A stretch of 41,679 nt of DNA, taken from IMG/VR virus record IMGVR_UViG_3300025137_006024, positions 1 through 41,679 of that record, one strand, 5' to 3'. The translations under genes were made by a program, and so were the position numbers. Of this stretch, positions 8,610-17,007 are shown in pieces. How positions within the stretch are numbered: position 1 is the stretch's first letter; each line of letters begins with the position of its first letter. Under the pieces are notes generated by a model. The model was not told the origin of the DNA. It worked only from the letters and a program-made list of their open reading frames with translations, and made no database searches. This stretch comes from a virus.

Positions 8610-9454
8610 TGAAGAAGTCAATCAGTGATCTAATAAAGACAGCTGACTCAAGCGAAAAAGCTCCAAAGGATTTTGGAGCTTTTAAAGATATAGGTAAAAA
8701 TAGTGCAAAGATAGATATTGATATGTTAAGAAAGCATAATATCTTTTTTGCAACTCCCTGCTATGGAGGAATGCTAACAGATCAGTATTTTTTAAGTATG
8801 TTTCGCACTACGCAAATGTTAATGAAACACGGTATTCAATTTAGAGTTACAACTCTCAGAAATGAATCACTAGTAACAAGAGCAAGAAACATACTATCAG
8901 CAATGTTTATGGAGAGTGATTGTACTCATTTATTTTTTATTGATTCTGATATCGAGTTTGATCCCGATTCTATACTAAGAGCCCTTGCATACGATAAAGA
9001 TATCGTAGCAGGAGCATACCCTAAAAAAGCTTTACCTGTGCAGTACGCTCTTAATTTTAAGTACATAAATAATAAAACAGGTCAAGTAAGATTAGAAAAC
9101 GGTGCAGTAGAGGTTCTTGATGCTTCAACAGGTTTTTTCTGTATTAAGAAGAAAGTTTTTGATAGGATGAGAAGTCACTATCCTGAGTTACACTATAAAA
9201 ATGACTCTAATATTGATCCTAAATTTAATCAGTACTGTTATTCATTTTTTGATACTATACATGACCCCGAGGACAACAGATATTTATCAGAAGATTATAC
9301 TTTTTGTCGTAGACTTCAAAAAATGGGTGGAGAGATTTGGGTAGATTTATCTACAAAACTAAATCATGTTGGGAGTTATACGTTTGAGGGTGACGTAAGT
9401 CAGCTTATATCACAGAAATCTCCTGGATCTAATGCAAACGTAGATGTGACGTAG
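8609..9454 (+). CDS. GT-A fold glycosyltransferase
   Basis: A 281-aa soluble glycosyltransferase-like protein. IFFATPCYGG (residues 45-54) begins the nucleotide-binding fold, and a FFIDSDIEFDPD segment (109-120) supplies the metal-binding DSD at 112-114. A CRRLQKMGGEIWVD segment near the C-terminus matches the end of GT-2-like domains. Donor and acceptor cannot be read from the sequence; DNA, virion or host surface glycans are all possible. The ATG overlaps the SSB stop by one base. It is the last gene before the 143-nt structured spacer, so it may end a transcription unit. Confidence 0.76.
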   Translation: MKKSISDLIKTADSSEKAPKDFGAFKDIGKNSAKIDIDMLRKHNIFFATPCYGGMLTDQYFLSMFRTTQMLMKHGIQFRVTTLRNESLVTRARNILSAMFMESDCTHLFFIDSDIEFDPDSILRALAYDKDIVAGAYPKKALPVQYALNFKYINNKTGQVRLENGAVEVLDASTGFFCIKKKVFDRMRSHYPELHYKNDSNIDPKFNQYCYSFFDTIHDPEDNRYLSEDYTFCRRLQKMGGEIWVDLSTKLNHVGSYTFEGDVSQLISQKSPGSNANVDVT

Positions 9455-9597
9455 GCTGGGAAACTCCGTTTCCGCACTGCGTTTCTACGAAACACGCTTT
9501 GAATGGTTGTTCGACTCTTGTTCAACAGCTTTTCAACTGCGTTGTTGTTTTTTCAATTGCTACTCAACATTTTTAACATATTTTACAGGCAAGGTCA
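9455..9597 (+). other. Structured, GC-richer intergenic spacer
   Basis: This is the longest non-coding gap of the + arm (143 nt). Its first 90 nt are visibly richer in G+C than the surroundings. Two small hairpins stand in a row: GGAAAC-tcc-GTTTCC (9459-9473) and GTTTC-tac-GAAAC (9481-9493), the second extended by a bulged GCG/CGC pair. Because both use the same GTTTC/GAAAC words, alternative pairings between them are possible. A further imperfect stem (CAACAGC at 9523-9529 against GTTGTTG at 9541-9547) is followed by six T (9548-9553), which could be a weak terminator for the upstream operon. I see no open frame of note and no convincing promoter. Confidence 0.55.
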
Positions 9598-10563
9598 ATG
9601 ACAAAAATTTTATGTAGTGCTGATTGGCACATAATACTACACAAGAAAAAGGTTCCATATGCTTGGCAAGAGCAACGATTCAAAAGCATGTTTCGTAAGC
9701 TAATTGCCCTTGAACAACGTTGTGATGTACATATTATAGCTGGTGACATCTTCGATAAGAAACCCGAACCAGATGAAATCTGTCTGTTTTTAAGCTATAT
9801 CAATTCAGTCACAATTCCTACATTTATTATTCCAGGCAATCACGAGGCTACACGCAAAGGAGAATCATTTTTTGAATACTTTACTCAGGAAAATGCTATC
9901 AAGAATGAGAACGTCACTGTATTTACTAGAAACGGACGTGCGAGTGTGGGTCAAGCTAGCTTTTGCTTCTTCCCTTATGGCGAGATGCAAAAAGATAATT
10001 TACCCTCATACGTTGAAGGTGACATCTTGGTTACACATATTCGTGGAGAAGTGCCGCCACATGTATCTCCTGAATATGACTTTTCCCGTCTCTCTCCTTG
10101 GCGCTTATGTTTACTTGGTGATTTACACTTTAATCATCGTTATGGTGACAGCGACTGTTACTATCCTGGTAGCCCGCTAAATACTACTTTTGATCGTGAT
10201 GAGAAACGACAGTATGGAGTAGACTTATACGACTTTACAAATCATAAAAACTATAAACGAACTTTTATCAATCTAGACTTACCTAAACTTGTTCGTAAGC
10301 GTATTATAGCTGGTGAAAAGATGACAGAAGATAAAACTAACCATGTTGTATACGAAGTAACAGGTTCGATAGATGAATTAAGTAAGATAGAGAACACAGA
10401 GCTACTAGACAAAAAGATTGCAGCTGCTCCTGATGAGCAAAGTAAGTTAGATTTAAAAAACAAAAACTTGCATGAAGAATTAGATATGTACCTAGAGTAT
10501 ATAAAAGTAAAAGATAAAGAGTCTGTAGTTGATGAATTTAAAACACTTAACATCGATGTTTGA
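9598..10563 (+). CDS. SbcD/T4 gp47-like recombination nuclease
   Basis: A calcineurin-like metallophosphoesterase, the nuclease half of an SbcCD/Mre11-Rad50 type complex. Metal ligands follow the family order: D9 and H11 (SADWH), D50 (GDIFD), N81-H82 (GNHE), H147 (THIRGE) and the GDLHFNH motif (174-180). The complex resects double-strand breaks for recombination-dependent replication, and the ATPase partner lies two genes downstream at 11364. The length (321 aa) is close to T4 gp47. Codon use is odd: most arginines in the first 240 codons are CGT/CGC/CGA, while neighbouring genes favour AGA, which suggests a different origin or recombination at the preceding spacer. Confidence 0.89.
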   Translation: MTKILCSADWHIILHKKKVPYAWQEQRFKSMFRKLIALEQRCDVHIIAGDIFDKKPEPDEICLFLSYINSVTIPTFIIPGNHEATRKGESFFEYFTQENAIKNENVTVFTRNGRASVGQASFCFFPYGEMQKDNLPSYVEGDILVTHIRGEVPPHVSPEYDFSRLSPWRLCLLGDLHFNHRYGDSDCYYPGSPLNTTFDRDEKRQYGVDLYDFTNHKNYKRTFINLDLPKLVRKRIIAGEKMTEDKTNHVVYEVTGSIDELSKIENTELLDKKIAAAPDEQSKLDLKNKNLHEELDMYLEYIKVKDKESVVDEFKTLNIDV

Positions 10564-11371
10564 AATAAACCACGTTTATTGGAAATATTCAAATGGTAGC
10601 TATATGCGCCCTGAGGGGCAGTGTAGTGTTGAAGCTACTTGTGTCAAGTATAAACATCATAGCTATAATATTAAAGCAGACTATAAACGATTAGTAAGAA
10701 GATTTGCTAGTACATTTCCAACACATAAACCTGTAATCAGTCTTAGTGGAGGGATTGATAGTGAGATTTGTGCAGAAACTTTTCACCTACTTGACATTCC
10801 TTTTTCTTGTATCACTCTCAATCTTTTTGGTAGTAAAAACTCTTTAGATCTACAAAGAGCTACAAGCTATTGCGATGATAGAAAGATTGAACACAGAATA
10901 GTTGATATAACGATGGAAGAGATGAAAGCACGAACTAAGAAAGCAGTTATGTTTGGACAGTTTAATGCAAGCCCCTCACAAGTGTGTTTGACAAAACTAC
11001 TAGATGAGCAGCAAGAGGGAGAGATACTTATTGGGTCAGGACACAATCCTGATGTACACCCAACTCTAGGATTAGGCTGGTGGGAAGACTCTCCTAACAT
11101 GATAAAGTATGCAATCAATCAAGATAAAAACTTTTTCAGTTTTACGTCGTTAGAACCAATCTTTTGTCACTATGCTTTGAATGTTGATACCACAAAACCT
11201 GGAGATAAGAGTGATAAGTTCTTATACGATGACTATCCACATCTAAAGAAAAGAATCAAAATGACAGGATGGGAAGCTTGTATCAATGAAGAACTAGCAA
11301 TTTTACACTATATTAAAAAACTAAACAACAATGCGGGCAGCATGTTTATCACTTGGAGAAATCATGAGTAA
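10556..11371 (+). CDS. PP-loop (N-type ATP pyrophosphatase) family protein
   Basis: A 271-aa AANH-superfamily protein. The PP-loop ISLSGGIDSE (residues 61-70) is the adenylating ATP-binding signature found in asparagine synthetase, NAD synthetase, QueC, TilS and relatives. A second SGHNPDVHP segment and a tryptophan-rich stretch follow. It lacks an N-terminal amidotransferase domain, so any nitrogen donor would be free ammonia or a partner protein. I chose the ATG at 10556, which overlaps the upstream stop by 8 nt; an ATG at 10532 would add eight residues. Its stop overlaps the SbcC-like start. Being coupled between the two subunits of a nuclease complex is unusual. The substrate is unknown; base or tRNA modification is conceivable. 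Confidence 0.82.
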   Translation: MFEINHVYWKYSNGSYMRPEGQCSVEATCVKYKHHSYNIKADYKRLVRRFASTFPTHKPVISLSGGIDSEICAETFHLLDIPFSCITLNLFGSKNSLDLQRATSYCDDRKIEHRIVDITMEEMKARTKKAVMFGQFNASPSQVCLTKLLDEQQEGEILIGSGHNPDVHPTLGLGWWEDSPNMIKYAINQDKNFFSFTSLEPIFCHYALNVDTTKPGDKSDKFLYDDYPHLKKRIKMTGWEACINEELAILHYIKKLNNNAGSMFITWRNHE

Positions 11372-13193
11372 TATCAAACTAAAGAAACTATCTTTTTCAA
11401 ACCTATTCTCTTATGGAGAAAATAATGTTATACACTTCGATAAAACACGTATGACACAACTGACAGCGCCTAACGGTAGTGGAAAGAGCAGTATTGCATT
11501 AATCTTACAAGAAACCTTATTTAATAAGAATATTAAAGGAATCAAAAAGAATGATCTACTTAATAGGTGGAGTAAATCTAAAACTTGGGAAAGTGAACTA
11601 GAGTTTAGCGTCAATGCAAGCGAGTATGTTATATCAGTTAAACGAACAGGAGCCACTACAAAAGTGCTATTACTAGAGAATGGCATAGACATCTCAGATC
11701 ACAAAGTATTAGACACTTATAAAAAAATTCAGAATATACTAGGAGTAGACTTTGAAATATTTTCTCAGCTAACCTATCAATCATCTATTGACTTATTAGA
11801 CTTTTTAAAAGCTACAGACACTAATCGTAAAAAGTTTTTAATTAATCTGTTTAACTTAGAAAAGTATGTAAATATAGGGGATACTATCAAGATTAAATTT
11901 AATAGTATAGATAGAGAGGCAGCAAAGACCTCTGGAGAGATGAAATCAATAAATGACTTTTTAAATAACGTAACAATTCCTATTAAACAAACAGAAGAAG
12001 AGCTACCTGTAATTAATGAGGCTTTACAACAACAAGTAGGTGTTTTAGATGAGCAAATTCGTAACCATGAACAGATTTGTAAAAAAATAGATAAAAACAA
12101 TATGCACATAAGCGAAAGACAGAATTTAAAATTTATGATGAAGATGCCTATCCCTGCTAAGTTTGAAAAAACAGAGAGGTATGAAGAATGTAAACAAGAT
12201 CTTTTATTACATAGAAATGAGTTTAAACAACTTAAAAAAGAATTAGACAGCATTGACGATCGTGATGTCTGTCCTACTTGTGGACAAGCTATTGATAATC
12301 TAAAAGCTAGACAAATGAAGGTTGATTTAAAAAACCGTATCTATATAACTGAAAGCAGTACAAGACTGTATGAAGATCATATAAAAATCTTAGAAGAGGA
12401 AATTAGAATAGTACAAAAGGAACAAAGAGCATATGCTATAAACCAAAGAGCTATCGAAGACTTTGAGCAGCTTACTCAGTTAATTGATCCTGAAATACAA
12501 AAAGACTATCCAAATATTGATGATATTAAAAATAAACGAAATGCTTTACTCCAAGAATATAAAAACGAAAAGTCAAAGTATGACCAACTTGTAAATTTTA
12601 ATAAACAAGTTGGAGTTACTAACTCTAAAATTTTAGCTCTAGAAGAGCAAAGAGAGGATTTTTTAAATAGACAAAATGTTGTTAAAAACGCTACAATTAA
12701 ACTCACAAAGTCGCTAAACAACTTAAACATTTTAAAAAAAGCGTTTAGCACTTCTGGTATAGTAGCTTTTAAGTTAGAAAATTTAACTAAAGAGTTACAA
12801 AACACAATTAACCATTATCTTTCTCTTTTAAGTGATGGTCAGTTTCAAATCCGCTTCGCTCTTAATAAAGAAAAGCTAAACATAGTGGTAATAAATAATG
12901 GCGAAGCCACTCCTATTGAAACTGTTTCAGGTGGAGAGTTTAGTAGAATCCAAACTGCTATCTTGTTAGCAATAAGAAGCTTATTGTCTAAACTCGGTGG
13001 TAGCAGTATAAATCTTCTATTCTTAGACGAAATAACAGGTGTGTTAGACGATGAAGGTAAAGACAAACTAATCGAAGTGCTAAGAACAGAAGATGAATTA
13101 AATGTATTTTTAATTTCTCATGATTTTACTCACCCATTAGTTGAAAAAGTGCATATAAATAAAGATAAAAATATTAGTCATGTGAGGTCGTAA
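11364..13193 (+). CDS. SbcC/Rad50/T4 gp46-like recombination ATPase
   Basis: An SMC-like ATPase of 609 aa that partners the SbcD-like nuclease. It has Walker A PNGSGKSS (36-43), a long coiled coil (about 180-300 and 315-460) broken by a zinc hook CPTC (303-306), the ABC signature VSGGE (521-525), Walker B LLFLDE (551-556) and a switch His586 (ISHD). I chose the ATG at 11364 because GGAG lies six nt upstream and the ATG overlaps the previous stop; the in-frame ATG at 11331 would add an unrelated 11 residues. NrdA starts directly after the stop. Confidence 0.93.
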   Translation: MSNIKLKKLSFSNLFSYGENNVIHFDKTRMTQLTAPNGSGKSSIALILQETLFNKNIKGIKKNDLLNRWSKSKTWESELEFSVNASEYVISVKRTGATTKVLLLENGIDISDHKVLDTYKKIQNILGVDFEIFSQLTYQSSIDLLDFLKATDTNRKKFLINLFNLEKYVNIGDTIKIKFNSIDREAAKTSGEMKSINDFLNNVTIPIKQTEEELPVINEALQQQVGVLDEQIRNHEQICKKIDKNNMHISERQNLKFMMKMPIPAKFEKTERYEECKQDLLLHRNEFKQLKKELDSIDDRDVCPTCGQAIDNLKARQMKVDLKNRIYITESSTRLYEDHIKILEEEIRIVQKEQRAYAINQRAIEDFEQLTQLIDPEIQKDYPNIDDIKNKRNALLQEYKNEKSKYDQLVNFNKQVGVTNSKILALEEQREDFLNRQNVVKNATIKLTKSLNNLNILKKAFSTSGIVAFKLENLTKELQNTINHYLSLLSDGQFQIRFALNKEKLNIVVINNGEATPIETVSGGEFSRIQTAILLAIRSLLSKLGGSSINLLFLDEITGVLDDEGKDKLIEVLRTEDELNVFLISHDFTHPLVEKVHINKDKNISHVRS

Positions 13194-14948
13194 ATGAAAG
13201 AATTAAACGTAAAAGTAGAATTAGACAGAGATAAAATTATTACAGAACAAGCAATGAAATTGTTAGTAGATTATTATTGTAGAGATGACGAAACATCCCC
13301 TCAAGAAGCTTTTGCTAGAGCTGCTAAATGCTATAGCCCTGATATAGACTTTGCTCAAAGAATTTATGACTACGTATCAAAAGGGTGGTTTATGTATGCT
13401 TCTCCTGTATTATCAAATTCAATTAAACCAGGAGAAAAAGCAAAAGCATTACCTATATCTTGTTTTTTAACGTATGTTCCTGATTCACTAGAAGGTCTCA
13501 TAGATCATACTGCTGAGCTTAGGTGGTTATCTGTAAAAGGTGGTGGAGTAGGAGGTCATTGGAGTGATGTCCGTGCTGTCTCAGATAAAGCACCAGGACC
13601 TATGCCTTTTTTAGCAACAGTAGATGCTGATATGGTTGCTTACAGACAGGGTAGAACTAGAAAAGGTAGTTATGCAGCATATATGGACATAGACCATCCT
13701 GACATATTAGAGTTTATTAATATGAGAGTCCCTACTGGAGATGTTAATCGTAAGTGCCTAAATTTACACAATGCAGTTAACATTACTGATAAATTTATGG
13801 AAGCAGTAGAAACAGGAGAAGACTGGTATCTTCTTGATCCTAATGATAGAAGTGTTAGAGATACTATATCTGCTAGAAAACTTTGGGAAACTCTACTAGA
13901 AACACGATTTAGAACAGGTGAACCATACTTAAACTTTATTGATACAGCTAATAGATTTTTACCTCAACCTATGAAAGATAAAGGTTTAGTAATTAAAGGT
14001 TCTAATCTGTGTAATGAAATTCATTTACCTACAAGCGAAGATAGAACTGCAGTATGCTGCTTATCGTCTGTAAATATAGAAAAGTTTGATGAGTGGAAAC
14101 ATACAGATATGATTAAAGACTTGACTAAGTTTTTAGACTATGTACTACAGTTTTTTATAGATAATGCGGGTGATGAGATAAGCCGTGCTAGGTATTCGGC
14201 ACAACAAGAAAGATCTCTTGGGTTAGGTGCTATGGGTCTTCATGCTTACTATCATAAACATAGAGTTCCTTTTGAATCAGCTGAAGCAGCAAAAATGAAT
14301 GAAAATATATTTAAACATATTAAAGAGCAAGCTTTAGAAGCAACCCTTGAACTAGGTAAAGAGCTAGGAGAATGCCCAGACATGGCAGGAACAGGTAGAC
14401 GAAACTCTCATATGTTAGCTATTGCTCCAAATGCTAATAGTTCTATTTTATGTGATACATCACCTTCTATTGAGCCTTCAAAAGCAAATGCTTACACACA
14501 CAGAACTAGAGCAGGATCACACCTTATTAAGAATAGGTATCTTGAAGAAGAATTAGAAAAACTAGGTAAGAACACAGATAAAGTTTGGACTAGTATTATT
14601 ACTAGTGGTGGTTCAGTACAACATTTAGACTTCTTGCCTGAAAAATTAAAACTAGTTTTTAAAACTGCTATTGAATTAGATCAAATAAAAATAGTTGAAC
14701 AAGCAGCTGCTAGACAGAAATATCTCTGCCAAGGGCAGTCTCTAAACATATTTTTTCCTGCAGGTGCAAAAAAGTCTTATATTCATAAGACTCATTACCT
14801 TGCTTGGAAACTAGGATGTAAGGGATTATACTACTTAAGAACAGAAACAACTCAGCGAGCAGAAAATGTCGCTGAAAAAATTAAGAGCGATAAGCTAAAA
14901 GATTTTATTGACCAAGAAGATGACTCTTGTGTCGCATGTGAAGGATAA
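13194..14948 (+). CDS. nrdA: Class I ribonucleotide reductase, large subunit
   Basis: Reduces ribonucleoside diphosphates to supply dNTPs for phage replication. The active-site set N271, C273, E275 (NLCNE) corresponds to E. coli N437/C439/E441. The redox pair is C90 (PISC) and C288 (AVCCLS), the radical-transfer tyrosines lie in GLYYLRT near the C-terminus, and a C-terminal CxxC (C579, C582) would be recharged by glutaredoxin or thioredoxin. At 584 aa it is shorter than E. coli NrdA (761 aa) and appears to lack the N-terminal ATP-cone that mediates dATP inhibition, a form seen in several phages. The small subunit with fused glutaredoxin follows immediately. Confidence 0.97.
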   Translation: MKELNVKVELDRDKIITEQAMKLLVDYYCRDDETSPQEAFARAAKCYSPDIDFAQRIYDYVSKGWFMYASPVLSNSIKPGEKAKALPISCFLTYVPDSLEGLIDHTAELRWLSVKGGGVGGHWSDVRAVSDKAPGPMPFLATVDADMVAYRQGRTRKGSYAAYMDIDHPDILEFINMRVPTGDVNRKCLNLHNAVNITDKFMEAVETGEDWYLLDPNDRSVRDTISARKLWETLLETRFRTGEPYLNFIDTANRFLPQPMKDKGLVIKGSNLCNEIHLPTSEDRTAVCCLSSVNIEKFDEWKHTDMIKDLTKFLDYVLQFFIDNAGDEISRARYSAQQERSLGLGAMGLHAYYHKHRVPFESAEAAKMNENIFKHIKEQALEATLELGKELGECPDMAGTGRRNSHMLAIAPNANSSILCDTSPSIEPSKANAYTHRTRAGSHLIKNRYLEEELEKLGKNTDKVWTSIITSGGSVQHLDFLPEKLKLVFKTAIELDQIKIVEQAAARQKYLCQGQSLNIFFPAGAKKSYIHKTHYLAWKLGCKGLYYLRTETTQRAENVAEKIKSDKLKDFIDQEDDSCVACEG

Positions 14949-14952
14949 AAAT

Positions 14953-16200
14953 ATGAATATTAGAATTGTAACAAAGACAGATTGCCCATTCTGCATAATG
15001 GCTAAAAACTGGTTTAAAGAACATGGGATTGAATACGAAGAGCAACTCATGGAGAGAGAAGAAGATAGATTAGCTTTCTATCAAACACTGAATGATATGG
15101 AAGAAACTATCGGTAAAAATGCTAGAACTAGACGAATAAATTCTGTACCCCAGATCTTTATAGATGAAGAGAGGATTGGCGGATATGATAACCTTATGAA
15201 GATGAGTGATTCTTTGATTAAGAAAACCTCTGGCGGGTTACTTAACTTTAGTGAAACTTATAAGCCATTTCACTACCCTTGGGCAGTAGAAATTACTACC
15301 AGACATGAGAAAGTACATTGGATTGAAGATGAGCTAGATTTATCAGAAGATGTAACAGATTGGAAAGGTGGCAAAGTCACTGATGTAGAAAAAGAGTATA
15401 TAACAAATATTCTTAGACTATTTACACAATCAGATGTTGCTGTGGGACAAAACTATTACGACCAGTTTATTCCTAAGTTTAAAAATAACGAAGTAAGAAA
15501 TATGCTTGGCTCGTTTGCCTCAAGAGAGGGTATACACCAAAGAGCCTATGCACTACTTAATGAGACCCTAGGCTTACCTGATTCTGAATATCATGCCTTT
15601 TTGGAATACTCTGAGATGGCAGATAAGATTGAGTTTATGATGGACTCAAATGTTAATACTCAAAGAGGTCTAGGATTAGCATTAGCTAAGTCTGTTTTTA
15701 ATGAGGGTGTTGCTTTATTTGCATCTTTCGTTATGCTTCTTAACTTCCAAAGGGCAGGTAAGATGAAAGGCATGGGTAAAGTTGTTGAGTGGTCTATTAG
15801 AGATGAATCAATACACGTTGAAGGTATAGCTAAAGTTTTTAGGCAATACTGCTTAGAGTACCCAAGAATAGTAGGAGACAAGTTTAAAGCTGATATCTAT
15901 AATATGTCTACTTTATCCGTCGAGTTAGAAGACAAGTTTGTAGATTTAGCTTATAGTATGGGAGATATTGAAGGTCTACCAGCAGAAGATGTAAAAACAT
16001 ATATAAGATATATAACTGATCGTAGACTACTACAATTAGGACTGAAACCAAACTTTAAGGTAAAAGAGAACCCATTACCTTGGCTTGAGTGGATACTTAA
16101 TGGCGCTGATCACACTAACTTTTTTGAGAATCGTGTGACAGAGTATGAAGTAGCTGGTCTTACTGGTACCTGGGAAGATGCGTATAAGGATGTAGCATGA
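14953..16200 (+). CDS. nrdB: Glutaredoxin-NrdB fusion, RNR small subunit
   Basis: A 415-aa fusion. Residues 1 to about 80 form a glutaredoxin with CPFC at 11-14 and the cis-Pro/GGYDN region (NSVPQIFIDEERIGGYDN). The rest is the class I radical subunit: QSD (first iron Asp), SREGIHQRAY carrying Glu, His and the radical Tyr in the spacing of E. coli E115/H118/Y122, FNEG, and RDESIH for the second Glu/His pair. The conserved Tyr argues for an ordinary tyrosyl-radical enzyme. I chose the ATG at 14953, with AAGGA at 14941-14945; an upstream in-frame start would only add residues encoded over the NrdA tail. The fused domain can deliver electrons to the NrdA C-terminal cysteines. Confidence 0.96.
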   Translation: MNIRIVTKTDCPFCIMAKNWFKEHGIEYEEQLMEREEDRLAFYQTLNDMEETIGKNARTRRINSVPQIFIDEERIGGYDNLMKMSDSLIKKTSGGLLNFSETYKPFHYPWAVEITTRHEKVHWIEDELDLSEDVTDWKGGKVTDVEKEYITNILRLFTQSDVAVGQNYYDQFIPKFKNNEVRNMLGSFASREGIHQRAYALLNETLGLPDSEYHAFLEYSEMADKIEFMMDSNVNTQRGLGLALAKSVFNEGVALFASFVMLLNFQRAGKMKGMGKVVEWSIRDESIHVEGIAKVFRQYCLEYPRIVGDKFKADIYNMSTLSVELEDKFVDLAYSMGDIEGLPAEDVKTYIRYITDRRLLQLGLKPNFKVKENPLPWLEWILNGADHTNFFENRVTEYEVAGLTGTWEDAYKDVA

Positions 16201-16577
16201 CAAATTTTAAAAAAGTAGCTGAGTTTATGAATAAGTTTGGGCAAGACGTAGAGACCACTCCTTCTTGGAGTGGGGTATCTGAGCTTAGGTATGATCTTAT
16301 TAAAGAAGAAGTTGATGAGTTAAGAGAAGCACTAGATGCTCGAGACTTAGTAGGAGTAGCAGATGCACTAACTGACATACTATATGTTACTTATGGTGCT
16401 GGTCATTCGTTTGGTATAGATTTAAATAAATGTTTTGAAGAAGTACAGTCCTCTAACATGAGTAAATTAGGCGAAGACGGAAAACCTATATACAGAGAAG
16501 ATGGAAAAGTTCTTAAAGGACCAAACTACTTCCCTCCTAATTTAACAAAAGTTATTTATAATGAGTTCAAAGAGTAA
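16197..16577 (+). CDS. MazG-like nucleotide pyrophosphohydrolase
   Basis: An all-alpha NTP pyrophosphatase-like protein of 126 aa. The metal-binding helices show E37-E38, E41 (KEEVDEL) and D56/D60 (VADALTDILY), the EExxE...D pattern of the MazG/HisE/dUTPase-2 superfamily. Members hydrolyse NTPs, dNTPs or alarmones; in marine phages they often sit with RNR genes, as here. The start overlaps the NrdB stop by 4 nt and the end overlaps the next gene by 17 nt. The C-terminal part (EDGKPIYREDGKVLKGPNY) is typical of phage MazG-like proteins. The exact substrate is not readable. Confidence 0.83.
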   Translation: MTNFKKVAEFMNKFGQDVETTPSWSGVSELRYDLIKEEVDELREALDARDLVGVADALTDILYVTYGAGHSFGIDLNKCFEEVQSSNMSKLGEDGKPIYREDGKVLKGPNYFPPNLTKVIYNEFKE

Positions 16578-17007
16578 AATTAAAGGCAGTGCATATGAGG
16601 CAAAAATTGCTAAACTGCTTACAAACGAATTTAAGGTAGAATTTAGAAGAGTTCCTTTATCAGGAGCAATAGACTATCTCAAAGGAGACATATGGACTCC
16701 AAAAGATACTGCTTGGTGGCCTTACTGTATTGAATGTAAACACTATAAAGATATACAATGGAATAATTTCTTAACGTCTAAAACCACAGATATGCTAACT
16801 TTTTGGAAACAAACACTTAGAGAAGCAGAAGTAATGGAAAAGAAACCTTTGCTTATATTTAGGTGGAATAGATCAAAAGATTTTATAGCTTTTGATGACG
16901 ATTTAAAAGTAGAGCATTATGTAGAAGTAAAGTCATTCGGTTACCACTTTAAAATTACCTTACTTGAGGAATGGATTAAGAAAACAAAACCTAAATTATG
17001 CAAGTAA
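16561..17007 (+). CDS. Holliday-junction-resolvase-like PD-(D/E)xK nuclease
   Basis: A 148-aa protein with the layout of small archaeal/phage Hjc-type resolvases: E13 in an early helix (GSAYEAKIAKLL), then RRVPLSGAIDYLKGDI with D43, then CIECKHY with E58 and K60, giving E...D...ExK. The SGA-LKGDI pattern is characteristic of RecB-like and Hjc-like nucleases. It would resolve branched recombination intermediates made with the SbcCD-like, UvsW-like and SSB proteins. Other nucleases of the same fold (VRR-NUC, RecB-like) are possible. Confidence 0.68.
   Translation: MSSKSKIKGSAYEAKIAKLLTNEFKVEFRRVPLSGAIDYLKGDIWTPKDTAWWPYCIECKHYKDIQWNNFLTSKTTDMLTFWKQTLREAEVMEKKPLLIFRWNRSKDFIAFDDDLKVEHYVEVKSFGYHFKITLLEEWIKKTKPKLCK

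Noticed and set aside
9455-9597. tRNA or CRISPR-like element in the structured spacer
   Set aside because: No cloverleaf, no CCA-compatible acceptor stem, and no regularly spaced direct repeats.
14908-14952. Upstream extension of the Grx-NrdB gene
   Set aside because: The added residues are encoded over the NrdA tail and precede the glutaredoxin start; the ATG at 14953 has a proper AAGGA site.
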